Assembly: GCA_036245525.1 (NCBI GenBank)
Contig: BTPG01000008.1
Location: 28,933,202-28,997,201, forward strand
Source: Semisulcospira habei
Lineage: Eukaryota > Mollusca > Gastropoda > Semisulcospiridae
Length of the DNA stretch: 64,000 bases
Direction of reading: 5' to 3'
Each line of letters starts with the position of its first letter. Within the stretch, counting starts at the first letter, position 1. Shown piece after piece: positions 51,901 to 62,793 of the stretch. The translations under genes were made by a program, and so were the position numbers. The notes below the pieces were generated by a model. The model was not told the DNA's origin. It did not search any database and saw only the letters and a program-made list of their open reading frames with translations.

Positions 51901-54900
51901 GCTGGCAAAAAGAAATTTACGATCATTGTCCATCAAAATTATACACTCACGAGCAAAAGAAATGCGACATTTTTGGAATCTTCGGAAACACGTTAGTGTT
52001 TCCGATGATCCCAAAAATGTCGCATTTCTTTTGTTCGTCAGTATACTTTGGCAATACACGCATAATATGACAATTTCAGATTCATCAGACAGCAATCAGT
52101 CAAATAAAAGAATTTCTAACTTCCAATTTTAACAATTAAACTTTCTTTTTAAATATTCATCGCTTTCGTCTATTTTCAGCTGCTGATGGTGGCGCCGGGT
52201 TCCTGGAGGGCAGCTGCCACGGCAACAATCTAGTGATTAAACTGCACAACTCAAAGCCGCTCGCCAGTTTTGATGCCATCCAGTGGGCTGCCGCACCTTC
52301 GGGCCAGTGGGCCGCATCGCACGGCATGCACAATTGTGACGCTTCCAAATGTCGTCTCACTGACAACGGTAACACGGTGGAGATTACCGTGCCCAATGCC
52401 TCAGGTACTTGTTATGGTCTGTGATTTCGAGAAGAACCCAACGGAGAAAGAAACACGCTGCCGCCCTATTAAAATAAACATAATAAATAAACCGTGTTGT
52501 AACTGTTTTTTCTAAGCGTGTTTCTTTCTCCGTTGGGTTCTTCTCTGCATTTTATACGCTTGGCAGTCTCATCCTCTTGGGTCTGGAGGCCGTATTTGAG
52601 GCATTCAACACTTGATAGATACAGTATGTACATATGCAGCTGGCCGCCTCGTATGGCATGCTGAAAAGACGATTTCCGGGAATGAGAAGTAGGTCAAAAT
52701 TGAACGTGTTTCGACGAAATCCGTGATACACTATTGCAAGAAATAAATTTGTCTATGATAGTTCACGGGTGGTGCCAAAATAGTTTGGAGCCTGATGCGC
52801 CAAGCTATTCTGGCACCACCCGTTGACTACAATAGTTGATGTATCTCCTAATCTGTAATGTAGCCTTCACAGGACAATAAGCAAAATTTAAAAATTCGCC
52901 CTCAGGATATAATGGGTTAAAAGCCCAGACAAACATGCGATATCCACCGTTTTCATCGAATCACGTGCAATTTCGACAAGAACATCGTAAGTTTGTCGGG
53001 GTCTTTTAATTCGCTGTTTTCGTTGAAGCAATTTTGACGTAATCGACGAAAACATCACATGTTTGTCGGGGCTTTTGATTCCCTGTTTTCGTTGAAACAC
53101 TTGTGTAATGTTGACATATCGACGAAAACATCTCATGTTTGTCGGGGCTTTTAATTCACGGTTTCCTTTGAAACACGTGCAATTTTGACCTGCATGTTTT
53201 TTTCAGGGCTTTTAAATCGCTGTTTTCGTTGAACCACGAGCAGTTTTGACCTGCTTTTAATTTCCACACGTCTTCTCAGACTCTGCTGCCGCCCTATTAA
53301 AAACGAAAAACATTTGCCTCACAGAGCTCTCGTACCGGCATACACGCAAAAATAATGTGTTTTGATTGAGTGACAATGAGTACAATTATGGTGTTTCAGG
53401 GCACATGAGTTTTTAAATAAAATTATAAAGTTTCAGGCAAGATGCGTTTTGCCATGAAATTATGATGTTTCAGGCCAGATGAGTTTTGCCATAAATTTCA
53501 TCGGTCACTACGTGCTGCCCTGGGACTGGGGTAACGCGCCAAAGACCGCCAACTGTGCCAGACGTCGCCGAGCGGCGGGGGATATCTTTGTGGAGTCCAC
53601 CTGCGCTAACGACCGGAGTCTGACCATCAAAGTCAACCTGGCCGACATGGACGTCACGGTTGACAAGGTTTGCATGGCAATGTCTCTACTGTGTATTTGT
53701 TAACCCTTTCGTTCCCGAAACATTGAAGACCACCCAATCGCAAGAGGTATACATCCTCATGAGCCCCCGCAGTTGCGGGGGCTCATGAGGATCTATGCCT
53801 CTTGCTGACACTACTTTGTATCTATATGACTGACGGCTGGGTTCTTTAACGTTGAGTGTACTATGATGTCGAAACTGCAACCTGCGTCCACTGGCAGTGA
53901 AGGGATTAACTCATTCAGCCCGACGGCCGTATTTCCCAAATTTTGGAGGCGTCATCTAATTTCCAGTTGCAGGAGATGGATCGACCATGATAAAGGGCTG
54001 TGCCATATTAGCTTGGCGCCGACAAGCTAATCTGGCACTACTCTTGAATTATCATAGTCGACCCATCTCCTGCTGTAGTACGTCAGAGATGAATGGGTTA
54101 AGGCGTCGAACAATGTTCAAGCTTTGACACTTTGGAACTACAAGCCCTACACTAGGCTCTTAATTTCCAAATTTGGAAGTTGTCGCATCGCTTGAAGAGA
54201 ACAAAGAGCCACCCTTAGAACAAAACAAGACATTTTTCTTTGCTGCTTACTTCAGTTGTTGATGGTACTATCTGATCTATCTTCACCCTCCCAAAATTGG
54301 AAAAGTTATAGCACTTGGCTACCTTGGAGGACACAGGGTTTCGCAAGTGGTGAAAATAACCAAAACTAGACACACTCTGAGAAACACATTTCCTATGAGA
54401 TATGTTAACAAACATGTTGCTTGGACTGCTTATGATGTTATTAACTGCCTCTAAAGAAATTTGACCCACAGAATTCACTAGAGAACCAGAACTGCAAATC
54501 ATTTTCTTAAGTCATCTTATTTTATTCAATGTGAATTATTTTCAAATCATTCTTGTACTCCAGAGATTGACACCGAGATAAAGAACAGAGCCATATCTAT
54601 TTAATCAGTGAAACATGGCCGATACCCTAAAAATAAACAACTGCCTGATTTTCATGTCTGTAGGTCATGCTGATTATTTTGTCTTTGACAAACGAAAAGT
54701 AGGCCAAGACCAAACAGCCCGGATTTCCATTCACACGGACTCTAGTGACACTGCACGCTGGTTGGTTTTCAGCTGTATTTTACTTTCAATACCTCGTGAT
54801 GGTATGGTCACTGATGACATCATAAGTCATCAGTGTGAGATTTTGAGGACTAAACATTACATTTACACGAGACATAACACACTCCTCATAACATTTGCTA

Positions 54901-57900
54901 ACAAATGATTTCAAAATACACTAGAACATAGCATATTTACAAAGAAAACTGTACGGTGAAAAAAAATCGCGTTTTCTTACTTCATGGTTTAGTTCAAGGG
55001 TGGTTCCAAAATAGTTTGGCGCCTAGTGGACAAAGATGTTTCTCCTGAATTGTAATGTAGAATTATGAAGGCTGCATACCAATTCAGGAGACAGATCGAC
55101 GATGATAGTTCAATGGTCGTGCCAGAATAGCTTGGCGCCTTTAGGCGCCAAGGTATTCTGGCACCACCATTAAACTGTCGTGATCGTTCTGTCTCCAGCA
55201 ATATGGAGCAGAGCTGAATGTCTAATTTGATCTTGTCATCTGTTCAGATCCAATAAGCCTTGAATGTTATGCAGTGTTCTATTGCATTGTCCCCAAAGTT
55301 TGGAGTTGAAGAATGCATTACAATCAGGGGGACAGACCGACCATGATAGTTCAAGAGTAGTGCCTGTGGGCGCCAACCTATTCTGGCACTACAGTTGACC
55401 TATCATTTGGACTATCACGGTCGCTTCAAATTTTGCTGTGGTGCGTCTAGGCTATTGTTATTATTTACTCTGGCTGCTGTCTTTGATCCTCCGGAATCCA
55501 TAGGGGCCTGACGGACGAGTGGTGCTTTGACTAAATCCAAATCCGCTTCGCCACTGGGTGCACGCCAACGCATCCTCTAGCTCAATTCAGAATGCGTATT
55601 CTGACTTGAGCTATTTACGCGGTGGCCGCGCGCACCCGGTGACGCAGCGGATTTGCATTATACAATGAACCACTCGTCATGCCCCTATGCCCAAATCGCT
55701 GACCTAATTCTGTTGTCGTCTGTTCAGATCCAGTACGCCTTGGAAGCCGCGAACACTTGGCACGGTCAGTTCACGCCAGGCATGCACGGATGTGACGCTG
55801 GAAAGTGCAGTAAGCAGGGCAACGTCATCACTATACACACACAGGCTCCGGACAGTCACTATAGGTAAGACAAGTCAAGTTTCAGTCTTTTCAAGGGAGC
55901 ATTTTTTTCAGATTTTACAATTAACCCTTTTAACTCCCGGATTTAAAAGACTTCGGCTCTGTAGCGTGAAAGTCAGTTAGTTCCAGGAGTTAAAGGTTAA
56001 TGTCTGCTGCGGGACATGACTTAACTCCTTCTACCCCAACACCGAAATCCCCAAATGTTTGCCGTTGTTCTCTGAAGACGGCATTGCAGTGCAGGACACA
56101 GATCGACCATGTTAGTTCAAGAGTGATGCCAGAATAGCTTGGCGCCCATAGGCGCCAAGCTATTCTGGCATCACCCTTGAACTAACATGGTCGATCCATA
56201 TCTTGCTGTGGTGTGTCTGGGGTAGAAAGAGTTAAACATACTCGCTGACCATTGTAGATAATTAGCTTGGCACCTATGGCGCTCGGTCTTGGTAAGAAAA
56301 AAAATCGATTTACAGTTAGGAGCCCACCATTAACTCATTCAGCCCTGACGCACTACAGCAGGAGATGGGTCGATCATGACAATTCAAGGGTAGTGCCAGA
56401 TTGGCGCCTGTCGGCGATAGGCTAATCTGGTACTGCCCTTGAATTATCATGGTCGATCCACCTACTGAAACTGGTGCATAGTCGTTAGATGACGCCTCCA
56501 AAATTTAGGAAATAGGGCCGTCGGGCTGAATGAGTTAAAACAAAACTAATCAATTAAAGAACAAAAACGAAACTTCTTGGCATTGCCTCATAGACCTTTA
56601 TCGTGGTTTTGAATGCAGCTGATAAGCTTTTAAACCCTTGATTGTCGAGTAATAAAAGTGAACTGCAAGAGACATATCCTCATGAGTCCCGGCAGTTTTG
56701 GGGCTTATGAGGATCTATGCCTCTTGCTGACACCATTTTGAATCCGTGATCCCGGGACGGTGTTAATCCAACATTTTTCATTCCGCGCTTCTTCCAGATT
56801 GGCGGTGAACATCATCGGACTCACAACCATTCCCTTCCAAGCCTGGCTGGAACAGCCCATGGACGGCCATTGTGACGGATCCTCTGTATTCGGGGGGTCC
56901 AGCTCGCACACGGGCGGCGGGGGCACCCACACCAATCCCACCCAGGGGCCATCAAACACGCAGACGACTCTGAGTGCCAACACCAAGTTTATCATGGAGC
57001 TGAATGAACCTGGGAACAGCCTGCCGCAGCAGACCAGAAAGTTCGTGCTGTATTTCTCGCAGCCGGTCACAGCCCGCGTGGATGGAGGGGCGAGTCTCGT
57101 CCACTTTGAGCCCGTCAATGGTGGAAGGTCAGTATACATAGACAGGGGAACTACCTGACGCTGGACGAACACAGGAAAACCACAGTAAACTTCAGTGTTT
57201 CCGATGATTCTAAAAATGTCGCATTTCTTTTGCTCGTCAGTATAATATATCACAGAAAGCATGCTTCGAAAGCAGAAGTACAACACGGTTGTATTGTACT
57301 TTTTCCGTTCTAAGCGTGTGTCTTTTTTTCTTTGGAATATCTTTGCTTTTGTGGCTGTCGACATGTTCTGCAGTGTTGTTTCGCTCTTTTATGCGTGCGA
57401 ACGCCTTTTCACAAATCTGGAGGCGTCTTCAGACAAATATACATCAGAGATGAATGAAACACTTTGAAATCGCAAAGAGGAAGAAATACGCCTAGAAAGA
57501 TCCTTTCTAAGCGTGTTTTTTCTTTGTTCGGAGTTTCTTTGCATTTTACACGCGTGGCTGTCAACCTTTTTGTCTGGAATCCGAAATGAATGGTTCTCGA
57601 TAGTTCCAGGGTGGCACCACCCTACTCACTAGCATTGTCGTTTTCTTCCTTTTGGCAGGTACACTGGACTTGTTCAGCTGGGGTATCTAGGAGCCAGCCG
57701 GCGAGGGGACACGACCAATAATAACTACCTGGACAAATACCACGGATACTTCTCTTACAAGCCAGAGGTCAGCTCCTGCGTCAGCGATTCCCGCAACAAA
57801 GCGTACCTCAGCTTTGACTGGAACCCAGTGGACGCCAGCAAGCACGCCGCCACAGGACAACTTCTTATGGTCACTCTGCCGCATCAGGTCGGTATATACC

Positions 57901-57982
57901 CGTCCCCGATCACTATAGTGCCACGAGATGTTAAAATCTAATAGTCAGGTCGGTCCTCTGTGTATGAGGAAGAGATTGGGCG

Positions 57983-58016
<34 letters not shown>

Positions 58017-58019
58017 GTG

Positions 58020-58070
<51 letters not shown>

Positions 58071-61000
58071 GCGTGCGTGCGTGCGTGTGTGTGTGTGTGT
58101 GTGTTTGTGTGTGTGTTTGTGTGTGTGTGTGTGCATGTGTGTGTGTGTGTATGTGTGTGCCATCTAATAATCTTAAATACGAGAAATTTAAGATGAGACC
58201 CAAAGAATACACACGTAATACATATGACTCAAAGTAGCATCACAGTATTACTTTTAAAATATTTCTTATTTTTGATTTGCTTATAATTATGTCTGTGATG
58301 GTCTATGATTTTGAACCTCACGGCTTTTAAAAGCCGTAAGGTCCAAAATCACAGACCAGCACACGTACTCTGTCCTCAGGACCTGATTCTGCAGAAGAAC
58401 TTTGCTAGCCACCTTCACGACTCGCTGTACGGCTACAAGACATACGAGGGCAACAGCTGGCTCCTGGACTACGATGTGCTTCACACCCCAGTAGACCCGG
58501 ACATGGACGCCGTCAACCGCATCAAACAGAACGCGGCACATCTAAATGTAAGATGATTATAGTGGATCATAATATAATTATGAAGACAGTATTTCTTTGA
58601 TCGTGTGAGTAAACTTAACGTACTATACTGACGAGCAAAAGAAAGGCGACACTTCTGGAATGATCAGGACACACTTTAGTGTTTCCGAACATTCCAAAAA
58701 TGTCGCATTTCTTTTGCTCGTAGTGTTTCCGATCATTCCAAAAACGTCGCATTTCTTTTGCTCGTCAGTATATTATCGAAGTAACTGTGGCATCTATCCA
58801 CAGATGCAGACAAAAGTAACTGGACACAAACGTGTTTTAACCCCTTCACTGTCATCGGACGCAGATAGTGTTTCTGAAATTAATAATTTTTGTTTAACTC
58901 ATTCAGTCCCGACACACCACAGCCAGATATGGCTCGACCATGACAGTTCAAGGGTGGTGCCAGAATAGCTTGGCGCCTATAGGCGCCAAGCTATTCTGGC
59001 ACCACCCTTGAACTGTCATGGTCGATCTGTCTTCTGAATTGTAATGCAGTCCTCGGAGGACAACTCCAAAATGTGGGGGTTTGGTACCTGGGACACAATG
59101 AGTTAATTCAAAGCCTGAGCGTCCCAGCCGTCCCAGCAACATGGATACGAAGTGGTGTCAGCAAGAGGTATACATCCTCACGAGTTATGAGCAAGAGTTA
59201 TATAGATCCTCATGAGCCCCACCCGCAACTGTGTCGTCGCATACGGATCTATGTTCCTCGCAGCCGGATCGTGTTCACGTTTTAATGGGCAGCAAAGGGG
59301 CTAAACCCGGGTAGGTTAGGTGGCGCTGCACTGCGGTTGCTCGTCTTCCCCTGGAAGCCAGCCCAAATTTACCGTCGCCACAGTGATACAACAAATTTTT
59401 TTTTTTTTTAATGCTCTTCCTCCGACGGAGGCCAACAAGAGACACAGATCCTCATGAGCCCCCGCGACCGCGGGGGCTCATGAGGATCTATGTCTCTTGC
59501 GGATCTGTTTGGCTTGAATTGTCTACAGGACATTACAGCGGCTATCCAGAGGGATGCCGACAACGCCGGCCTGGATGCGATCTGCGCGCACTCCGACAGT
59601 TACAACGTGGGGAAGGCCATCGGCATGGTTGCCCGTCTGGCTTCCGTGTCAAGGTGTGCATTCATTAAATACTGGAGTTTTAAGCTGTCCAGATGTCAAT
59701 ACTATTAAAGTCTTAGGACGGGAAGCACCTAGGCCTTTTCCGTCCAAGGGACCAGAGGCTTTCTTGCTCTTGAGGAGAATATATTTTAACCCCTTTCAGT
59801 GCTTCAGCATACATGTACATGACGTTTAACCCATTGCATCCTGAGGCTGAATTTTAAAACATTTGCTTATTGTCCTATGAAGGCTACGTTACAGATTAGG
59901 AGATAGATCAACCATTTTAGTTCAAGGGTGGTGCCAGAATAGCTGGGCGCCTCAGGCGCCGAGCTATTTTGGCACCACCATTGAACTATCATAGTCAAAT
60001 TAATTTCAAGGCAGTAGTGTATCAGGATGAAAATGGGTAATAGACATCAGTTCAGATTCTGACATCTGGATTAAGCGTGCCAGTACGAAAACACATTTTT
60101 TGAAGTGGTTGTAAACGCTGTCTATATATCAATAATAATAAATTTGTAGAGGGGAAGCCGCCAGGCCATCTCCGTCCAAGGGATAAGGATGCAGTTCCGT
60201 TGCTAATAGGTTTTTTGTTTTGGTTTGGTTTTTTCTCTTGAGGAGAATATAATTTAACTCCTTAACTACGTCAGCATACATGACGTTTTAAAAAAGTCAG
60301 GTCAGACTCTGAAATCTGGATTAAGGATATCAGTACGAAAACAGAACGTTAGAACTTATAAGAAGTGGTTGGACATGCTGCTCTTTCTCCTTGCAGGGCT
60401 TTTGGCACAAACCATTTTCAAGCCCTGGACACTTCTATCCTTAATTGCCTCAACAAGTGGCTACGTGTAGATGGTAAGCTCTTATATAAACTCAAAAACG
60501 ATATGTTGCACATACAATTAAACGACATATTGTTAATATCAAATTACATGTGTAACTCGTCTACCCTCTACCAGTGAACGCAGATCGTGGCTTTGAAATC
60601 ATTGTAAATTCAGCGGCAAAGATCTCCAGCTGTCAAAAGAACATGAATTCAAAGTGATTTCAGCAAGAGGCATAGATCCTCATAAGCCACCGCATCCGCG
60701 GGGGCTTATGAGGATCAGTACCTCATGCAGTGGTGGTATTCAGTTTCTCTCGATATCAGTCGAGCGAATTTTGACTGCTCTGAGACGATCCACCCCACGA
60801 TCTGTGGTTGTTTACCCTGTTCCAGATACGCTGGAGAATATGTGGAAGTTCCACTACGACCTGGTGTGGGGCGGCTTGTTCCTGCGCGCCACCAACGGCG
60901 AGCTGGACTTTGGCGTGGACTACGGCTTTCCCTACTACAACGACCACCACTTCCACCTGGGTTATTTCATCTATGCCATGGCTTACTACGTCAAACACCA

Positions 61001-61855
61001 TCAGGCCTGGGGGCAAGGTAAATCTAAACAATAAACACTATCGGCGTAAAACAATGGCAAAAACTGCATTTCGTCATACACCCGATGAAATCCCACTGAG
61101 GAATCCATAACGAACATGAACGTAACAAGATTTACAAGTTCTGAAAAATATGTGTCACTCGTTCAACTGATTAATTTATTTATGTGTTTGGCGATTGTGA
61201 TGGCGGTGGCTTAGTGGTTTTAGCTCAAGCGCTATTGCTTTCATGATACACAGCAAGAGGCATAGATCGTCATAAGCCCCCGAAACTGCTTGGGCTCATG
61301 AGGAGCTATGTCTCTTACATTTGGATCGTGTTCACGTTTTCTGGTCAGTGAAGGGGTAATTGTCTTGATTTTGCAGCGCACAAGGACCGTATTTACGCGG
61401 TGGCTCGTGATGTGGGCAACCCTAGCCGTAAGGACCCTTACTTCCCCGTGGTGCGCCACCAGGACTATTACAACGGATTCTCATGGGCATCAGGCGTCGT
61501 GCCGGGGGATAGACAAGAAGAATCGGCCTCAGAGGTAAGATCACGGTGTGGCCGGGGAAATTTGCCCTCATGAACTACTGTAGTAAATACACTGGTTGTC
61601 TCCCTCCATTCAAATGTGTGGTTCCATGCGCTCAACAATGTCTCTATTATTATTATCACAATTTTTATCATCATCATCATCAACATGATATTATTATTAT
61701 TATTTTTATTATTATTATTATTATTCTCTGTTCAGGGCATCAACTGTTACCACGGCCTTGCGGCCCTCGGTGATGCCTTTAACGACCCCTGGCTAAAACA
61801 CGCGGGACAGGTGCATCTGGCCATGGAGATCGCTTCTGTGCGCGAGTACTGGCAG
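44432..61855 (+). CDS. Secreted GH81 endo-beta-1,3-glucanase (3' end outside window)
   Basis: GH81 enzymes hydrolyse internal beta-1,3-glucan bonds (fungal walls, laminarin, chrysolaminarin) with inversion. Exons: 44432-44468, 46001-46240, 47162-47356, 50144-50253, 51621-51750, 52180-52404, 53474-53667, 55728-55864, 56798-57127, 57659-57887, 58380-58547, 59529-59653, 60397-60473, 60826-61017, 61377-61534, 61736-61855. Every phase agrees, giving 889 codons. Residues 1-18 form a signal peptide ([18 protein letters not shown], split between exons 1 and 2). The N-terminal beta-rich domain includes PLPTHHFAS; residues 240-445 hold a duplicated Cys module and about 450-480 a Gly/Ser/Thr linker. The catalytic barrel carries [13 protein letters not shown] (764-776) and EESASE (844-849). 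The last exon ends REYWQ, where family members continue, so more exons lie to the right. GH81 is mostly fungal, bacterial and oomycete; an animal copy is uncommon. Confidence 0.93.
44536..44749. mobile_element. TTAA-type hairpin element, family B, in GH81 intron 1
   Basis: Starts TTAACC and ends AATGGGTTAA. It begins 68 bp after the exon 1 donor. Confidence 0.75.
45934..45982. repeat. Palindrome, family C, next to GH81 exon 2
   Basis: Short-armed copy ending 18 bp before exon 2 (46001), so it overlaps the expected branch-point region. Confidence 0.7.
47357..50143. other. GH81 intron 3
   Basis: Long GT microsatellites (47375-47690, 48364-48695) start 18 bp after the exon 3 donor. They are followed by a TAA repeat (48777-48835) and CA repeat (48925-48966). 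A moderately long dispersed repeat (about 48836-49470) starts with an aagcgctt/caaagcgct pair. TTAA-type elements lie at 47824-48039 and about 49470-49687. No exon is needed here. Confidence 0.6.
51160..51318 (-). repeat. tRNA-like SINE head and adjoining repeat
   Basis: The minus strand has ttgtagagcattggactctc and a B-box-like ggtttccaatcc, similar to the SINE at 15427. The segment 51161-51226 repeats 50809-50874 in direct orientation with few differences. Confidence 0.5.
51416..51485. repeat. GC-rich palindrome
   Basis: Arms cgacgtcggccgctgttggc and the inverse around gcatgcatgc-like sequence. A related one lies at 18513-18583, just before the ribozyme array. Confidence 0.75.
51945..52055. 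repeat. Palindrome, family E
   Basis: Arms of gcaaaagaaatgcgacattt type. Relatives lie at 58625-58774 (with a duplicated arm), 57200-57246 and 34310-34396. Confidence 0.75.
52180..53667 (+). CDS. GH81 exons 6-7: first copy of the Cys module
   Basis: Residues 238-377 contain [10 protein letters not shown] (Cys290, Cys295) and an upstream Cys250. They are followed by [12 protein letters not shown] and then CARRRRAAG (Arg342-345). The module repeats in exons 8-9. Intron 6 (52405-53473) holds a hairpin element, a TTAA-type element, an 85-bp-period minisatellite and a triplicated splice-acceptor segment. Confidence 0.85.
52431..52554. repeat. Palindrome, family F
   Basis: Arms agaacccaacggagaaagaa and the inverse, 26 bp after the GH81 exon 6 donor. 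Looser relatives lie at 10262-10344, 12168-12560 and 17170-17345, with halves near 16918 and 62140. Confidence 0.75.
52921..53260 (+). repeat. Minisatellite, about 85-bp period
   Basis: Four to five degenerate copies, each with gttttcgttgaaac and catgtttgtcggggcttttaa, lie in GH81 intron 6. Confidence 0.7.
53381..53490 (+). repeat. Triplicated splice-acceptor segment before GH81 exon 7
   Basis: Three copies of a roughly 37-bp unit with tttcagg and gatgagttttgcc-like sequence lie at 53381-53413, 53419-53453 and 53456-53490. Only the last gives the open frame of exon 7. Confidence 0.75.
53700..53909. mobile_element. TTAA-type hairpin element, family A, complete
   Basis: TTAACCC at 53700 and GGGATTAA ending at 53909, with the core at 53741-53804. 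Its right TTAA (53906-53909) is also the left TTAA of the next element. Confidence 0.8.
53906..54101. mobile_element. TTAA-type hairpin element, family B
   Basis: TTAACTCATTCAGCCC at the left and GAATGGGTTAA at the right. The left TTAA is shared with the family A element ending at 53909. Confidence 0.8.
55728..57127 (+). CDS. GH81 exons 8-9: second Cys module and linker
   Basis: Residues 378-532 begin [11 protein letters not shown] and contain [10 protein letters not shown] (Cys399, Cys404), parallel to Cys290 and Cys295 in the first copy. [15 protein letters not shown] and a Gly/Ser/Thr-rich linker (about 450-480) follow, leading into the catalytic part. Confidence 0.85.
56021..56235. mobile_element. 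TTAA-type hairpin element, family B (TTAACTC subtype)
   Basis: TTAACTCCTTCTACCCC at the left and GTAGAAAGAGTTAA at the right. Confidence 0.75.
56330..56538. mobile_element. TTAA-type hairpin element, family B (TTAACTC subtype)
   Basis: TTAACTCATTCAGCCC and GGCTGAATGAGTTAA are near-perfect inverted ends. Confidence 0.8.
58293..58366. repeat. Palindrome, family D, next to GH81 exon 11
   Basis: Arms gattttgaacctcacggctt and its inverse. It ends 13 bp before exon 11 (58380). Relatives lie at 47048-47118, 50388-50443 and 61886-61927. Confidence 0.75.
58838..59304. mobile_element. Family A element interrupted by a family B element
   Basis: Outer ends are TTAACCCCTTCACTGTC (near 58838) and GCAAAGGGGCTAA (near 59304), with core hairpins at 59160-59262. 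A complete family B element (58893-59105) lies inside at a TTAA. Confidence 0.65.
58893..59105. mobile_element. Family B element nested in family A
   Basis: TTAACTCATTCAG at the left and AATGAGTTAA at the right. The surrounding sequence is a family A element. Confidence 0.75.
59825..60042. mobile_element. TTAA-type hairpin element, family B
   Basis: TTAACCCATTGCATCC at the left and GATGAAAATGGGTAA at the right. The right TTAA is mutated. Confidence 0.7.
60826..61534 (+). CDS. GH81 exons 14-15: catalytic centre
   Basis: Exon 14 (60826-61017) encodes [20 protein letters not shown], the family's most conserved block, which should supply the general-acid aspartate (Asp772 or a neighbouring Asp). 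Exon 15 (61377-61534) encodes NGFSWASG and EESASE, where Glu845 and Glu849 match the family's paired glutamates. Nothing essential appears to be missing, so the enzyme is probably active. Confidence 0.9.
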
Positions 61856-62343
61856 GTAAGCTGGATGAATTCTTTTCCATGTGTGTTGATCTGTGATTTT
61901 GGACCTTCCGACGTCACACACTAGCAAACAATTGCTTGAAAACTGTGTTTTATGCCCGGCTTGTTCTTCAGTATACCACAAATCCGTTTGACCCCCCTCT
62001 CCCTTCCCCCTCAAACTGAACACCCAAAAACCACCAAAGTATGATTAGATCTCATTGAGGCGTAAAATTCAACCCAAGAAGGAAAATGGCGATAAACAAT
62101 GATGTCTCAAATATTTCTTCAGTTTAAAGAAGTACCCAACGGAGAAAGAAACACGCTTAGAAAAGACAGGTACAACATAATGTATTAATATTTCGGGTAA
62201 ATATCCTTTTTTCAAAATAGACAAACAAACAAATATTTAGATCAGTCGCTACTTATCTTCATTTCAATCGCAGAAGAAATGTGGCAACGGAAGGATGTGA
62301 CGTAAAATAAAATAAAAGAACGTCATTCTCTCTCGCGTGCGCG

Positions 62344-62378
<35 letters not shown>

Positions 62379-62549
62379 TTCTTTGTCTTATTGTGAGTGC
62401 TCCGCGGCGTAAGTTCTGTTTTCGTCGTCGTTGCATGTATTTATCCGCGGCAACACAAACAATTCCTAAACAGACGTGGAGTATTTTTTACATTGCTCCT
62501 TCAGGGTAGCGTACATTGATACTTCCCGTATACACTTCAGTTGTGGGAG

Positions 62550-62601
<52 letters not shown>

Positions 62602-62793
62602 AACGCTCAGCTCTTGTAATTCCTGAACGTTTGATTATCACATTAATTTTTGTCTGCATACGTTATTGTTTTCTTTGATTGTTTTGTTTTCTTTTTACAT
62701 TGGCTTTCCATCTTTGATTGACGTTTGCTCAACCACCGCTATTGCAGTTGCTATTTTATTGTGAAACAAAATACAGCTGTTAGCGAAATACTC
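61856..62793. other. Downstream of the last GH81 exon in view
   Basis: It holds a hairpin fragment at 61886-61927 (gattttggacctt), a gagaaagaaacacgcttaga half-element near 62140-62165, a CT repeat near 62340-62375 preceded by ctctcgcgtgcgcg (similar to 25290-25310) and a T run at 62552-62599. No GH81 exon was found. Confidence 0.55.

Larger units (their letters stand above)
53668..55727. other. GH81 intron 7
   Basis: TTAA-type elements at 53700-53909 and 53906-54101 abut. Degenerate ones lie at about 54990-55220 and 55270-55450. Two open frames of unknown nature (54215-54502 minus, 54615-54908 plus) have no recognised motif. A decayed copy of the exon 8 acceptor lies near 55236-55275. Confidence 0.55.
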
